Assembly: GCF_900103935.1 (NCBI RefSeq)
Contig: NZ_FNIC01000002.1
Location: forward strand, 558,001 to 622,000
Source of the DNA: Nocardioides szechwanensis
Lineage (GTDB): Bacteria > Actinomycetota > Actinomycetes > Propionibacteriales > Nocardioidaceae
Length of the DNA: 64,000 nt
Reading direction: 5' to 3'
Position numbers and translations under genes: made by a program. The notes under the pieces are model-generated. The model did not search any database. It saw nothing but the letters and a program-made list of their open reading frames with translations, and was not told the origin of the DNA. This document shows positions 1 to 8,185 of the stretch, one piece after another (the stretch's first letter is position 1; the number at the start of each line of letters is the position of its first letter).

Positions 1-1219
1 CCGTGATCACCGAGCGGGTCCCGTCGATGTCGAGCAGGGGGGGAGCATGCGTGGCGGCATCGCCGCAACGGCCGTCTTGCGGGAATGCCTGCAGCACGAC
101 CTGGAGACCGTTGTCGGCACGCAACAGGACCGAGTCGACCGTGATCGGCAGGTGGAACTGGGCCTCGTCATCCAAGAGGGTCGACCCGACGAGCACGTCG
201 TTGAGGAACACGTCGACCTGGGCGTTGATCCCCTGGACGGCGGTGTGCGTCCCCACGAGGTCGATCTCGAGCGAGTCGATCGGACCTCCGAACTCGTCCT
301 GGGGGATGCCGACGTACACGTCCGTCTGTCCCCACCCCGACAGGCGGAGCCGCTCGGCTCCGAGGTCTGCGAGTGACGACCGGGTGTCGAGGTCGGAGTC
401 GGCCACGCGCAGGGACATGCCCTCGGCGGTCTCGGCGTCAGCGATGGCCAGCGCGTCGGCTCGCAGCGCGCGCGCGGCGTCGACCACGGCTGGTCCGGAG
501 CCCTTGATGGTGAGGGTGGGGATCCCGCGTTCGACCCCGACGGTCGACGTGATGGGCCCTCCGCCCCCCGGCACGAAGCGGACCACTCGCTGCCCGGCCC
601 CCACACGCGGAACCGGCTCGCCCGCGGGGGACAGGGTGACCGGCACCCCGGCCGGGTACTTCTGACTGAGCGCGACCACCGCGGTGAGCCCGGCCTCGAC
701 CAGGAAGTCGTCCGCGGAGTCCGGTACCACCACGTCGACGCGTGATGCCGTGGCGGGAAGGAAGGCGGCGACGGACGTGGGGGCGGACTCGCTACCGGTG
801 AAGGCGAGCCGGAGGTGGCTCAGGCGGGTGAGCGCCGGTGCACTGCCGGCGACGCAGCGGTCAGCGGTCGGTGCGTCGTACTCCAGACCCACCGAGATGG
901 CCCCGTCCGCCTCCAGGTCGCGGGCCGAGACGGGGATCGTCACCCACTGGCTGGGCCGGGCCGGCACGGCTCGCACCAGGCGCCCGTGGACCGAGATCCG
1001 GACCTGCCCACCTTCGGCGTTCTCCACGTTCAGCAGCCCGCGGAGCGCACTGGGCGTGACCCCGTCGGGCACGACCAGACGGGTGACATTGGGCTGCGAG
1101 CTCTGGGTCGTGAGCGACTGAGGCAGCGCCAGCTCGTCGGCGGCAGCCGGAGCGGTGGGAGTCATGAGCAGGATGACTGCGGCGAAGAGAGCAGCAGTCG
1201 TCGACACGATCGTTTGCAT
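1..1219 (-). CDS. BcsB-like secreted protein, 3' end outside window
   Basis: An uninterrupted frame of 406 codons runs from an ATG at 1219 off the window edge. Residues 1-27 form a signal peptide (hydrophobic stretch, then PTAPAAA). Two similar modules are visible, each a beta-rich stretch ending in a Cys: one around DRCVAGSAPALTRLSHLRL and one at the truncated end around DGRCGDAATHAPPLLDIDG. This repeated pattern, with short NGxxV-type turns such as LNDVLVGS, resembles BcsB (cellulose synthase periplasmic subunit), which guides nascent glucan in other bacteria. It lies just downstream of a GT2 transferase on the same strand, consistent with an exopolysaccharide locus. A c-di-GMP link is not shown. 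The family call is by pattern only. Confidence 0.6.
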   Translation of the reverse strand, partial: MQTIVSTTAALFAAVILLMTPTAPAAADELALPQSLTTQSSQPNVTRLVVPDGVTPSALRGLLNVENAEGGQVRISVHGRLVRAVPARPSQWVTIPVSARDLEADGAISVGLEYDAPTADRCVAGSAPALTRLSHLRLAFTGSESAPTSVAAFLPATASRVDVVVPDSADDFLVEAGLTAVVALSQKYPAGVPVTLSPAGEPVPRVGAGQRVVRFVPGGGGPITSTVGVERGIPTLTIKGSGPAVVDAARALRADALAIADAETAEGMSLRVADSDLDTRSSLADLGAERLRLSGWGQTDVYVGIPQDEFGGPIDSLEIDLVGTHTAVQGINAQVDVFLNDVLVGSTLLDDEAQFHLPITVDSVLLRADNGLQVVLQAFPQDGRCGDAATHAPPLLDIDGTRSVIT

Positions 1220-1260
1220 CCGGTCCCCCCCAGGATCGCGCTGCCAGAAAGGAGCCCCCC

Positions 1261-1321
1261 ACAGTCCTCCCCGCATGGAACTGTAGGGCCTGCGCTCCCC
1301 ACCTGTCCCGGCAATGCGGGG
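1261..1321 (-). promoter_or_regulatory. structured leader between GT2 gene and BcsB-like gene
   Basis: Within the 110-nt spacer upstream of the BcsB-like gene an 8-bp perfect pairing (CCCCGCAT at 1269-1276 with ATGCGGGG at 1314-1321) encloses about 37 nt, and a 5-bp pairing (ACAGT 1261-1265 with ACTGT 1280-1284) interleaves with it. It could be an RNA leader, an attenuator or a transcript end for the GT2 gene. It matches no riboswitch consensus that I know. Confidence 0.3.
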
Positions 1322-1329
1322 ACGTGAAG

Positions 1330-2364
1330 TTAAATCGAGCGGATGCGCGGGTCGCGGCGGGACGCGGTCACACCGACCCGCTCACCGCGCGCGCTGAGCG
1401 CCAGCGAGTAGAGCGGCCGGTCCTGCGTCTCGACGTAGACCCGGCCGAGGTAGCTGCCGATAACGCCCATCATGATCAGCTGGAGTCCGCTGAGCAGGAA
1501 CATGCCGACCCCGAGGAACGCCCACCCGGGCACGGCCTGCTGCGGCATGAACAGCCGCACCCAGAGCACGTAGACGGCGAGCAGGATGCTCACGGCGGAG
1601 ATGAAGAAGCCGAGCCTCGAGATCCAGCGCAGCGGCGCGGTCGAGAAGCCGAGGATGCCGTTGGCCGCGAACGCGATCATCTTGCGCAACGGGTAGCCGG
1701 TCTCACCGGCGTGGCGCGGGTCGCGGTCGAACAGCAGCGCCTCCTGCCGGAAGCCGACGTGGGAGACGATGCCGCGCAGGAACCGGCCGTGCTCGCGGTA
1801 GCGCGCCACCTCGAGGGCGACCTTGCGGTCCATGAGGCGGAAGTCGCCGACGTTGCGAGGGATCTCGATGGAGGCGAGCCGGTCGAGGACCCAGTAGAAG
1901 AGGTACGCCGTCGCGCGCTTGAACAGCGAGTCCTGGCGGCTGCGCCGTTGGGCGTAGACGACGTCGACGCCGTCCTCCCACATCGAGATCATCTCGATGC
2001 TGACGCTCGGCGGGTCCTGGAGATCGGTGTCCATGATGATCACGGCGTCGGCGTCGGTGGCGGCGTCGAGGCCCGCGGTGACCGCGATCTGGTGCCCGTA
2101 GTTGCGCGAGAAGCTCAGCACCGTGACCCGGCTGTCGGCCTGCCGCAGCTCGAGGAGCTTCTCCAGCGAGGCGTCCCGGCTGCCGTCGTCGACGTAGACG
2201 AACTCGAAGTCGACGTCCGCGCGCGGCAGGGTCGCCGCGATCAGGGCGCCGTGGAAGACCGCGATGTTGTCTCCCTCGTTGTAGACGGGGAGCACGTAGG
2301 CGATCTTGGCGCGCGTCACCTCGACAGCCTCGGTCGGGCTCGGGGAGTGCTGCTGGTCAGACAT
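1330..2364 (-). CDS. family 2 glycosyltransferase, DPM1/GtrB type
   Basis: The 344-residue protein has the GT-A layout of polyprenyl-phosphate sugar transferases: VYNEGDN near residue 27, VDDGSRD near 58, DTDLQDPP (DXD-like metal site) near 112, and two C-terminal membrane helices (about 247-270 and 283-310). Such enzymes move a hexose from a nucleotide sugar to undecaprenyl/decaprenyl phosphate at the inner face of the membrane. The ATG at 2364 follows a GAAGG ribosome site. The next gene on this strand is the BcsB-like secreted protein, so a joint role in surface polysaccharide is inferred. The sugar donor cannot be told. Confidence 0.85.
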   Translation of the reverse strand: MSDQQHSPSPTEAVEVTRAKIAYVLPVYNEGDNIAVFHGALIAATLPRADVDFEFVYVDDGSRDASLEKLLELRQADSRVTVLSFSRNYGHQIAVTAGLDAATDADAVIIMDTDLQDPPSVSIEMISMWEDGVDVVYAQRRSRQDSLFKRATAYLFYWVLDRLASIEIPRNVGDFRLMDRKVALEVARYREHGRFLRGIVSHVGFRQEALLFDRDPRHAGETGYPLRKMIAFAANGILGFSTAPLRWISRLGFFISAVSILLAVYVLWVRLFMPQQAVPGWAFLGVGMFLLSGLQLIMMGVIGSYLGRVYVETQDRPLYSLALSARGERVGVTASRRDPRIRSI

Positions 2365-2470
2365 GGCCTTCGCTCTCGTCGTCCTCGGTCAAGTCCGTAT
2401 CGTGGCACGCCAGGAGTGACCGGACCGGGGCGACCCGCGTCCCCCGGGTGGCGCTCGAGAGGAGCTGGCA

Positions 2471-3091
2471 GTGGCGAGGTACGTCGACATTCATCCGGTC
2501 AACCCCCAGCCGCGGCTGCTGAACATGGTGGCCGACGCGTTGCGGGACGACGCCTTGATCGCCTATCCCACCGACTCCGGCTACGCGCTCGGCTCGCGGG
2601 TCGGCAACCGTGACGGCCGCGACCGGATCCTGCGCATCCGCGGCCTCGACGACCGCCACCACTTCACGCTCGTGTGCAAGGACTTCTCGCAGCTCGGGCA
2701 GATGGTCCACGTCGACAACTCGGCGTTCCGCGCGATCCGGGCGGCGACCCCGGGGCCCTACACCTTCATCCTGCCGGCGATGCCCGAGGTGCCACGGCGC
2801 CTGATGCACCCCAAGAAGCGCACGGTGGGGGTGCGGATCCCCGACCACGTCGTGGTCCAGGCCCTGCTCGAGACCCTCGGCGAGCCGCTGCTCACGAGCA
2901 CGCTGATCCTCCCCGGCGAGACCGAGCCCCGCACGATGGGCTGGGAGATCAAGGAGGAGCTCGACCACGAGGTGGACCTGGTGATCGAGGCCGGTGACAC
3001 CCCGGCGGAGCCGACTACGGTCGTCGACTGGTCCTCAGGCGTGCCCGAGGTCGTACGCCGTGGCGCGGGGGACCCCGACCGGTTCAGCTGA
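2471..3091 (+). CDS. YciO/Sua5/YrdC-family protein, probable threonylcarbamoyladenylate synthase
   Basis: The 206-residue single-domain protein has the YrdC fold landmarks: AYPTDSGYALG near residue 32, a basic RILRIRGLDDRHHFTLV segment, TPGPYTFILPA near 96, and RTVGVRIPDH near 118. The family makes L-threonylcarbamoyl-AMP from threonine, bicarbonate and ATP for the t6A37 tRNA modification. The sequence looks like the YciO branch rather than full Sua5 (no C-terminal Sua5 domain), and YciO activity is weaker or debated, so no gene symbol is given. GTG start at 2471 after GAGAGGAG. Its 3' end overlaps the convergent DUF6542 gene by 8 nt. Confidence 0.8.
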   Translation: MARYVDIHPVNPQPRLLNMVADALRDDALIAYPTDSGYALGSRVGNRDGRDRILRIRGLDDRHHFTLVCKDFSQLGQMVHVDNSAFRAIRAATPGPYTFILPAMPEVPRRLMHPKKRTVGVRIPDHVVVQALLETLGEPLLTSTLILPGETEPRTMGWEIKEELDHEVDLVIEAGDTPAEPTTVVDWSSGVPEVVRRGAGDPDRFS

Positions 3092-3560
3092 GCCTGCGGG
3101 ACATCTCGTCGGCCTCGGCGAGGTCGGCCTCCGGCAGGACCTGCGTGATGCCGTCGAGGTCGGTGGCGGGCAGCACCCGCTGGCGGACGTAGAGCACCGC
3201 CAGGCAGAGCAGGTAGCCGGTGACCAGCGCGATGCTGTGCTCGGACAGACCGGTGATGACGGCCTGGAGGGTGCCGTCGCCGGCGTTGCCGAGGACGGTC
3301 GGCCGGCTGATCCCGATCAGCACGAAGACGCCGACCATGAGCAGCGGCGGCAGCACCCCGACGGTGAAGAAGTCGGTCGGCCGGACGGCCAGGGCCAGGC
3401 CGACGCAGAGCAGCACGAAGCACAGGTCGAAGAAGAAGGAGACGTGGCCGCCCACGAGGAGGTCGATCACCACGGCGGTCAGGGCGGCGGCGCTGGCGAG
3501 CGCCACCAGCTCGCGGCCGGGCTCGCGGCCTTCCTCCCAGATCGTCCGGGCGTGTGTCAC
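3084..3560 (-). CDS. DUF6542-like four-helix membrane protein
   Basis: A 158-residue protein with about four hydrophobic helices (around 20-40, 43-62, 67-85 and 108-127) and an acidic, charged C-terminal tail. The GTG start at 3560 overlaps the rmuC stop as GTGA, so translation is coupled to rmuC. Similar small membrane proteins (DUF6542) sit beside rmuC/xseA in actinobacteria. Function unknown. A much longer open frame continues upstream to 4313, but that part lies antiparallel in phase to rmuC and is a GC-bias artefact. Confidence 0.7.
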   Translation of the reverse strand: MTHARTIWEEGREPGRELVALASAAALTAVVIDLLVGGHVSFFFDLCFVLLCVGLALAVRPTDFFTVGVLPPLLMVGVFVLIGISRPTVLGNAGDGTLQAVITGLSEHSIALVTGYLLCLAVLYVRQRVLPATDLDGITQVLPEADLAEADEMSRRLS

Positions 3561-4642
3561 AGGGCCACCGTATGGTCCCGCTCCGGTGTCTCCGGGGCGG
3601 CGCGCCGCGCGACCGCGTGGAGCTCGACGGCGCGAGGAGTGGGCAGCTCGTCGTCGGTGACCGACAGATCGGTGAACCGCCGGGCCGCGACGAGCACCCG
3701 CGACTCGAGGGACCCCACGGCCTGGTTGTAGTGACCGACGGCCGCGTTGAGGGAGCGGCCGAGCTGGTCGACGTGCGTGACGAGCGTGCCGAGGCGGGTG
3801 TGGAGGTCGCGCCCGAGCCGGTGGATCTCGCGCGCCTGGTCGGCCAGCGCCTCGTGGCTCCAGCCGTGGGCGACCGTGCGCAGCAGGGCGATCAGCGTGG
3901 TGGGCGTGGCCAGGACAACCTGCCGCGAGGCGGCGTAGTCGATCAGCTCGCCGTCGGCCTCGAGGGCGGCCGCGAGGAACGACTCGGCGGGCATGAAAAG
4001 CACCACGAACTCCGGGCTCTCCTCGAGCGACCGCCAGTAGGCCTTGCCGGCCAGGCCGTCGACGTGGGTGCGGAGCTGGCGCGCGTGCCGCGCGAGGTGG
4101 GCCTCGCGCGCGTCGTCGTCGTCGCAGGAGGTGGCGTCGAGGTAGGCGTCGAGCGGCACCTTGGCGTCGACGACGAGCTGCCGGCCGCCGACCAGGTGGA
4201 CCACCAGGTCGGGGCGGCGGGCACCGTCGTCGAGCCGCACCTGCTCGGAGAAGTCGCAGCGGTCGACCAGGCCGGCGAGCTCGACCGCGCGCCGCAGGTG
4301 GAGCTCGCCCCAACGGCCACGCACCTGGGGCTTGCGCAGCGCGGTCGAGAGCGACTGGGTCTCGCGGCGCAGGGTGTCGGTCGAGTGGCGCATGTCGACC
4401 ACCTGCTGGTGCAGCTGGCTCTGCCAGGCCACCCGGTTGTGCTCGAGGTCGCGCATCTGGTCCTGGAGCCGCTCGAGCCCCTCGCGGACCACGGCCTGGT
4501 CGGCCGCGCGCTGGTCGAGCGCCGCGCCGACCCGCTCGGACTGGGGCGTGGTGTGCCGCCCGCGGACCAGGCCGGCGAGGTAGCCGAGCCCGGCGCCGAC
4601 GGCCAGGAAGAGCAGCAGCGCAAGCAGCGTGGTGGGTTCCAT
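3557..4642 (-). CDS. rmuC: RmuC-family DNA recombination protein
   Basis: A 361-residue protein: an N-terminal membrane helix (residues 5-23), a coiled-coil (about 40-100), then the RmuC domain with RGRWGELHLRRAVELAGL, RPDLVVHL, VVDAKVPLDAYL and FMPAESFLAAA. The VVDAKVP segment is the core of the PD-(D/E)XK-like fold. RmuC limits rearrangements between inverted repeats in E. coli. The chosen ATG (4642) has CATGCT ending 6 nt before it, a leaderless layout; an in-frame ATG at 4675 lies upstream of that hexamer. Co-transcribed with the DUF6542 gene through a 4-nt overlap. Confidence 0.9.
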   Translation of the reverse strand: MEPTTLLALLLFLAVGAGLGYLAGLVRGRHTTPQSERVGAALDQRAADQAVVREGLERLQDQMRDLEHNRVAWQSQLHQQVVDMRHSTDTLRRETQSLSTALRKPQVRGRWGELHLRRAVELAGLVDRCDFSEQVRLDDGARRPDLVVHLVGGRQLVVDAKVPLDAYLDATSCDDDDAREAHLARHARQLRTHVDGLAGKAYWRSLEESPEFVVLFMPAESFLAAALEADGELIDYAASRQVVLATPTTLIALLRTVAHGWSHEALADQAREIHRLGRDLHTRLGTLVTHVDQLGRSLNAAVGHYNQAVGSLESRVLVAARRFTDLSVTDDELPTPRAVELHAVARRAAPETPERDHTVAL

Positions 4643-4685
4643 GTGGCCAGCATGGACGCGACCACCGACAGTCACTCCCCGGCAG

Positions 4686-5462
4686 TCAGCTGAGGTCGAC
4701 GACCACCGGCGCGTGGTCGGAGGCGCCCTGGCCGGCGCGCTCCTCGGTGTCGATGAAGGCGCCGGTCACCCGCTCCGCGAACGACGGCGAGCCCAGCACG
4801 AAGTCGATGCGCATGCCCCGGTTGCGCTCGAAGCGCTGCCGGTAGTAGTCCCAGTAGGTGTAGACGCCCGGTCCCGGCGCGTGCGGCCGCACGACGTCGG
4901 CGTACCCGTCGTCGAGGAAGCCCTGGAACGCCGCCCGCTCCGGAGGGGTCACGTGCGTCGACGTACGGAACTGCGAGATGTCGAAGACGTCGTCGTCCTG
5001 GGGGGCGATGTTCCAGTCGCCGACCAGGGCGGTCGGCTGGTCGCGCCAGCCCTGCGCGGCGGCCCGCAGCCGGGTCAGCCAGTCGAGCTTGTAGACGAAG
5101 TGAGGGTCGTCGACCTTGCGGCCGTTGGGCACGTAGAGCGACCACACGCGTACGCCGCCGCACGTCGCGCCGATCGCGCGGGCCTCGGCAGCCTGGGGCT
5201 CGCCCCACTCGGGCATGCCCTCGAAGCCGACCTCGACGTCCTCGATCCCGACGCGGCTGATGATCGCGACACCGTTCCACTGGCTGAAGCCGGCCGACGC
5301 GACCTCGTAGCCCATGGACTCCAGACCCATCAGCGGCAGCTGGTCGACGCGGGCCTTGGTCTCCTGGAGCGCCAGTACGTCGATCTCGTGGCGCTCGAGG
5401 AGCTTCTCGACGCGGTCGATGCGGGAGCGGAGGGAGTTGACGTTCCAGGTGGCCAGGCGCAC
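4686..5462 (-). CDS. xth: exodeoxyribonuclease III / AP endonuclease
   Basis: 258 residues covering the whole EEP nuclease domain. Landmarks are NVNSLRSR at residue 7, LQETK near 34 (metal-binding Glu), the Arg/Tyr region around WSLYVPNGR, VGDWNIAP near 150 (catalytic Asp-Trp-Asn) and the terminal SDHAPVVVDL (catalytic Asp-His). It cleaves abasic sites and trims 3' ends in base excision repair. The GTG at 5462 lies 4 nt after the tetR stop and has TACCCT ending 6 nt upstream, so it may be transcribed leaderless from its own promoter as well as with tetR. Confidence 0.93.
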   Translation of the reverse strand: MRLATWNVNSLRSRIDRVEKLLERHEIDVLALQETKARVDQLPLMGLESMGYEVASAGFSQWNGVAIISRVGIEDVEVGFEGMPEWGEPQAAEARAIGATCGGVRVWSLYVPNGRKVDDPHFVYKLDWLTRLRAAAQGWRDQPTALVGDWNIAPQDDDVFDISQFRTSTHVTPPERAAFQGFLDDGYADVVRPHAPGPGVYTYWDYYRQRFERNRGMRIDFVLGSPSFAERVTGAFIDTEERAGQGASDHAPVVVDLS

Positions 5463-5466
5463 GCGG

Positions 5467-6063
5467 TCAGGGTAGGCGGCCCAGCACCAGCGGTACGACG
5501 ACGGCCTCGACGTAGGCGCGACGGCGGGCGCGGGTGTCGAGGCGGGGAGGGGCGTCTGGCGTGAGCAGCAGCGACTGCGTCAGCCGGCCCAGGGTCACCG
5601 CGATGGCGTCGACGTCGCCGCTGCGCTCGTTGCCCACGTGGGCGCGCAGCGACCGGATCCGGTCGGCGACCAGGCCGGCGGAGAGTGTGAGTGCGTCGCC
5701 GGCGCGCGCGGTCAGCCCGACCAGGGTGTCCTCGCGGTCCTTGAGCATCAGCTGCTGGAGCAGGTCGTTGCCCCGGACCTCGTCGACGGTGACGGAGAAG
5801 AAGGTCAGCACGTAGTCGACCGGGTCGAACCCGTCCGTGCCCGGCGGCGGGACCTCGCCGATGGCGGTCTCGATCCGGGTCAGCACCCGGGCGGTCTCCT
5901 GGAGGACGGCGCGCGCCACGATCTGGTCCTTGGTGCCCAGGCGTCGGTAGAGCGTGGCTCGGTTGACCCCGGCCCGCCGCGCGATGTCGTCGGCACTGGT
6001 GCGACGTACGCCGGTCAGCACGAACTGCTCCACGGCCGCGTCGAGCAGGGCCTCGTCGGACAT
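5467..6063 (-). CDS. TetR-family transcriptional regulator
   Basis: 198 residues. The N-terminal helix-turn-helix is clear (LTGVRRTSADDIARRAGVNRATLYRR, about residues 17-42), followed by a helical ligand/dimer domain of unrecognised specificity. The ATG at 6063 has a strong GGAGG site 5 nt upstream. It is divergent from the MpaB-type oxygenase gene, and the 56-nt gap between them is filled by TTGCA/TGCAA repeats, so it probably represses both itself and the oxygenase. The ligand cannot be inferred. Confidence 0.9.
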   Translation of the reverse strand: MSDEALLDAAVEQFVLTGVRRTSADDIARRAGVNRATLYRRLGTKDQIVARAVLQETARVLTRIETAIGEVPPPGTDGFDPVDYVLTFFSVTVDEVRGNDLLQQLMLKDREDTLVGLTARAGDALTLSAGLVADRIRSLRAHVGNERSGDVDAIAVTLGRLTQSLLLTPDAPPRLDTRARRRAYVEAVVVPLVLGRLP

Positions 6064-6082
6064 CGCGCCTCCAGGTCAGCAC

Positions 6083-6119
6083 TTGCATCAGTGCAACATT
6101 ATCTGCCACATTGTTGCAC
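6083..6119. promoter_or_regulatory. TetR operator between tetR and mpaB-like gene
   Basis: Perfect 8-bp arms GTGCAACA (6091-6098) and TGTTGCAC (6112-6119) are 13 nt apart. A second, tighter dyad TTGCA (6083-6087)/TGCAA (6092-6096) overlaps the left arm. The right arm ends on the base before the oxygenase ATG at 6120, whose probable -10 hexamer CACATT is 6107-6112. Binding there would block both the -10 and the start of a leaderless mRNA. Confidence 0.65.
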
Positions 6120-6959
6120 ATGGTAGCTCTTCGTCACGAGAACCCGGTCCCGTCCGACGCGTCGTCCGCGGCGGAGGGCGCCTTCGGTCTCGACGAGTTC
6201 GTCGCCGAGCAGATGCTGATGCTGGGCGCCGGCTCCACGGTGATGTACCAGCTCGCCATGAAGGGGGTCGGTCTCGGTGTCGCCGAGCACTCCACCACGC
6301 TGCGCCGCCCGATCGACCGGCTGCGCACGACCCTGACGTACGTCTTCGTGATGGTCCTCGGCTCCGAGCAGGAGAAGAAGGACGTCGCCCGCCTGGTCAA
6401 CCGGATGCACGCCACGGTCCGCTCTCCCGGTCGCTACACGGCCTTCGACCCCGACCTCCAGCTGTGGGTGGCCGCCACCCTGGCCCGCAACGGCGAGACC
6501 CTCTACGAGAAGGTCTTCGGGCCGATGGACCCCGCGACGCGTGAGCGCTGCTACCGCGAGGCCTGGATCTTCGGCACCGCGCTCCAGGTGACGCCGGAGA
6601 TGTGGCCGCAGACGCGCGCCGAGTTCGAGACCTACTGGGAGGAGTCGCTCGGTCGCCTCGAGCCCGACCCCGCGGTCCAGTGCTACGTCAAGCAGCTGCT
6701 GTCGACCGACGGGGCTCCGCTGCTGATGCGCGCCGCCGTACCGCTCCAGAGCCTGATGACCCGCGGCAACCTCGACCCCCACACGCGCGAGATCCTGGCG
6801 CTGCCGTGGTCGCGACGCGACCAGGTCGTCTACGACCTGTTCTGGAAGGTCTTCCCGCCCGTCTACCGCCTGGTCCCGCGCCGGCTGCGGCAGCTGCACG
6901 CCCACCTGATCCTGCGCGACATGCGCCGCCGGATGCGCCGGGGCAAGCGCGTCATCTGA
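6120..6959 (+). CDS. MpaB/LcpA-like oxygenase (DUF2236)
   Basis: 279 residues of the DUF2236 all-helical family, which includes latex-clearing protein Lcp and fungal MpaB, both haem b or metal-dependent oxygenases. Family signs: QLAMKGVGLGVAEHST near residue 45, then RLRTTLTYVFVMVLGSEQEKKDVARLVNRMHATVRSPGRYTAFDP, where the conserved Arg-X-HAxV and YxAfDP motifs are recognised, followed by WVAATL. The substrate is unknown. No ribosome site precedes the ATG at 6120; the hexamer CACATT ends 7 nt upstream, suggesting a leaderless message. An in-frame TTG at 6111 lies inside the operator and is less likely. Confidence 0.85.
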   Translation: MVALRHENPVPSDASSAAEGAFGLDEFVAEQMLMLGAGSTVMYQLAMKGVGLGVAEHSTTLRRPIDRLRTTLTYVFVMVLGSEQEKKDVARLVNRMHATVRSPGRYTAFDPDLQLWVAATLARNGETLYEKVFGPMDPATRERCYREAWIFGTALQVTPEMWPQTRAEFETYWEESLGRLEPDPAVQCYVKQLLSTDGAPLLMRAAVPLQSLMTRGNLDPHTREILALPWSRRDQVVYDLFWKVFPPVYRLVPRRLRQLHAHLILRDMRRRMRRGKRVI

Positions 6960-7000
6960 GGATTCGTGGCGGGGTCCCCCCGCCCGTAGACTCGCCCGCC

Positions 7001-8077
7001 GTGGCACTCACCATCGGCATCGTCGGACTCCCCAACGCGGGCAAGTCGACCCTCTTCAACGCGCTGACCAAGAACGACGTCCTCGCGGCCAACTACCCGT
7101 TCGCGACCATCGAGCCCAACGTCGGTGTCGTGGCGGTGCCCGACGACCGGCTGCCGCAGCTCGCGGAGGTGTTCGGGAGCGCCAAGCTCCTGCCCGCGAC
7201 GGTCGAGTTCGTCGACATCGCCGGCATCGTCAAGGGCGCGTCCGAGGGTGAGGGGCTGGGCAACAAGTTCCTCTCTCACATCCGTGAGGCGGCCGCGATC
7301 TGCCAGGTGACCCGCGTCTTCCGCGACGCCGACGTCACCCACGTCGACGGTGAGGTCAACCCGTCGAGCGACATCTCCACGATCCAGACCGAGCTGATCC
7401 TGGCGGACCTGCAGACGCTGGAGAAGGCGATCCCGCGGCTGGAGAAGGAGGCCCGCGGCAACAAGGCGGTCGCCGCCAACCTCGACGCCGCCAAGGAGGC
7501 GCTCGCGCTTCTCGAGGGCGGTACGCCGATCATCGCCACCTCGATCGACCGCAGCCTGGTGCGGGAGCTGTCGCTGCTCACCGCCAAGCCCTTCATCTAC
7601 GTCTTCAACTGCGACGCCGACGAGCTCTCCGACGAGACGCTCAAGGACGAGATGCGCGCGCTGATCGCGCCCGCCGAGGCGATCTTCCTCGACGCGAAGT
7701 TCGAGTCCGAGCTGGTCGAGCTCGGCGACGACGACGAGGCCCGCGCGATGCTGGCCGAGATGGGCGTCGACGAGCCCGGGCTCGACGTACTCGCCCGCGT
7801 CGGCTTCGACACCCTCGGCCTCCAGACCTACCTCACGGCCGGGCCCAAGGAGACGCGCGCCTGGACCATCCCCAAGGGCGCTACGGCGCCCGAGGCCGCC
7901 GGCGTCATCCACACCGACTTCCAGCGCGGCTTCATCAAGGCCGAGATCGTGTCCTTCGACGACCTGATGGCCGCCGGCTCCATGCAGAAGGCCAAGGAGG
8001 CCGGCAAGGTCCGCATGGAGGGCAAGGACTACGTCATGGCCGACGGCGACGTCGTGGAGTTCCGCTTCAACGTGTAA
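7001..8077 (+). CDS. ychF: redox-regulated ATPase/GTPase YchF (Obg family)
   Basis: 358 residues, full length. P-loop G9LPNAGKST17, switch region FATIEPNVGVVAVPD, G3 motif DIAGIVKGASEGEGLGNKFL, and a C-terminal TGS domain (from about 270) ending VVEFRFNV. YchF binds ATP rather than GTP in characterised homologues and associates with ribosomes. GTG start at 7001 with TAGACT ending 8 nt upstream. The last 15 nt of the sense strand before the stop are repeated 897 nt downstream, where they again spell FRFNV followed by a stop; the present 3' end may therefore have been supplied by an inserted element. Confidence 0.93.
   Translation: MALTIGIVGLPNAGKSTLFNALTKNDVLAANYPFATIEPNVGVVAVPDDRLPQLAEVFGSAKLLPATVEFVDIAGIVKGASEGEGLGNKFLSHIREAAAICQVTRVFRDADVTHVDGEVNPSSDISTIQTELILADLQTLEKAIPRLEKEARGNKAVAANLDAAKEALALLEGGTPIIATSIDRSLVRELSLLTAKPFIYVFNCDADELSDETLKDEMRALIAPAEAIFLDAKFESELVELGDDDEARAMLAEMGVDEPGLDVLARVGFDTLGLQTYLTAGPKETRAWTIPKGATAPEAAGVIHTDFQRGFIKAEIVSFDDLMAAGSMQKAKEAGKVRMEGKDYVMADGDVVEFRFNV
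8059..8073 (+). repeat. direct repeat, left copy (att-like) in ychF 3' end
   Basis: GTTCCGCTTCAACGT, the 3' coding end of ychF, recurs exactly at 8970-8984. The interval holds only vapBC, which is the layout left when an element inserts at the 3' end of a gene and restores it. Confidence 0.6.
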
Positions 8078-8109
8078 ACGTGCAGGGCAGCGCCTGTTTA
8101 GGCACGATC

Positions 8110-8140
8110 TGCCCTCACAGTGCCCTCACAGTGCCCTCAC
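8110..8140 (+). repeat. three phased TGCCCTCAC motifs
   Basis: TGCCCTCAC begins at 8110, 8121 and 8132, an exact 11-bp period. Two more copies at 8847 (first 8 nt, TGCCCTCA, only) and 8858 keep the same 11-bp period on the far side of vapBC. One-helical-turn phasing suggests cooperative protein binding, possibly recombinase arm sites or VapB operators. Confidence 0.55.
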
Positions 8141-8185
8141 TTCGGCTCCCGCCGATCGTCGGACGAGTCGCCTAGACTTCTCGGC

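Noticed and set aside
1220..1329. c-di-GMP riboswitch in front of the BcsB-like gene.
   Set aside because: The characteristic GEMM core sequences are absent; only generic base pairing is seen.
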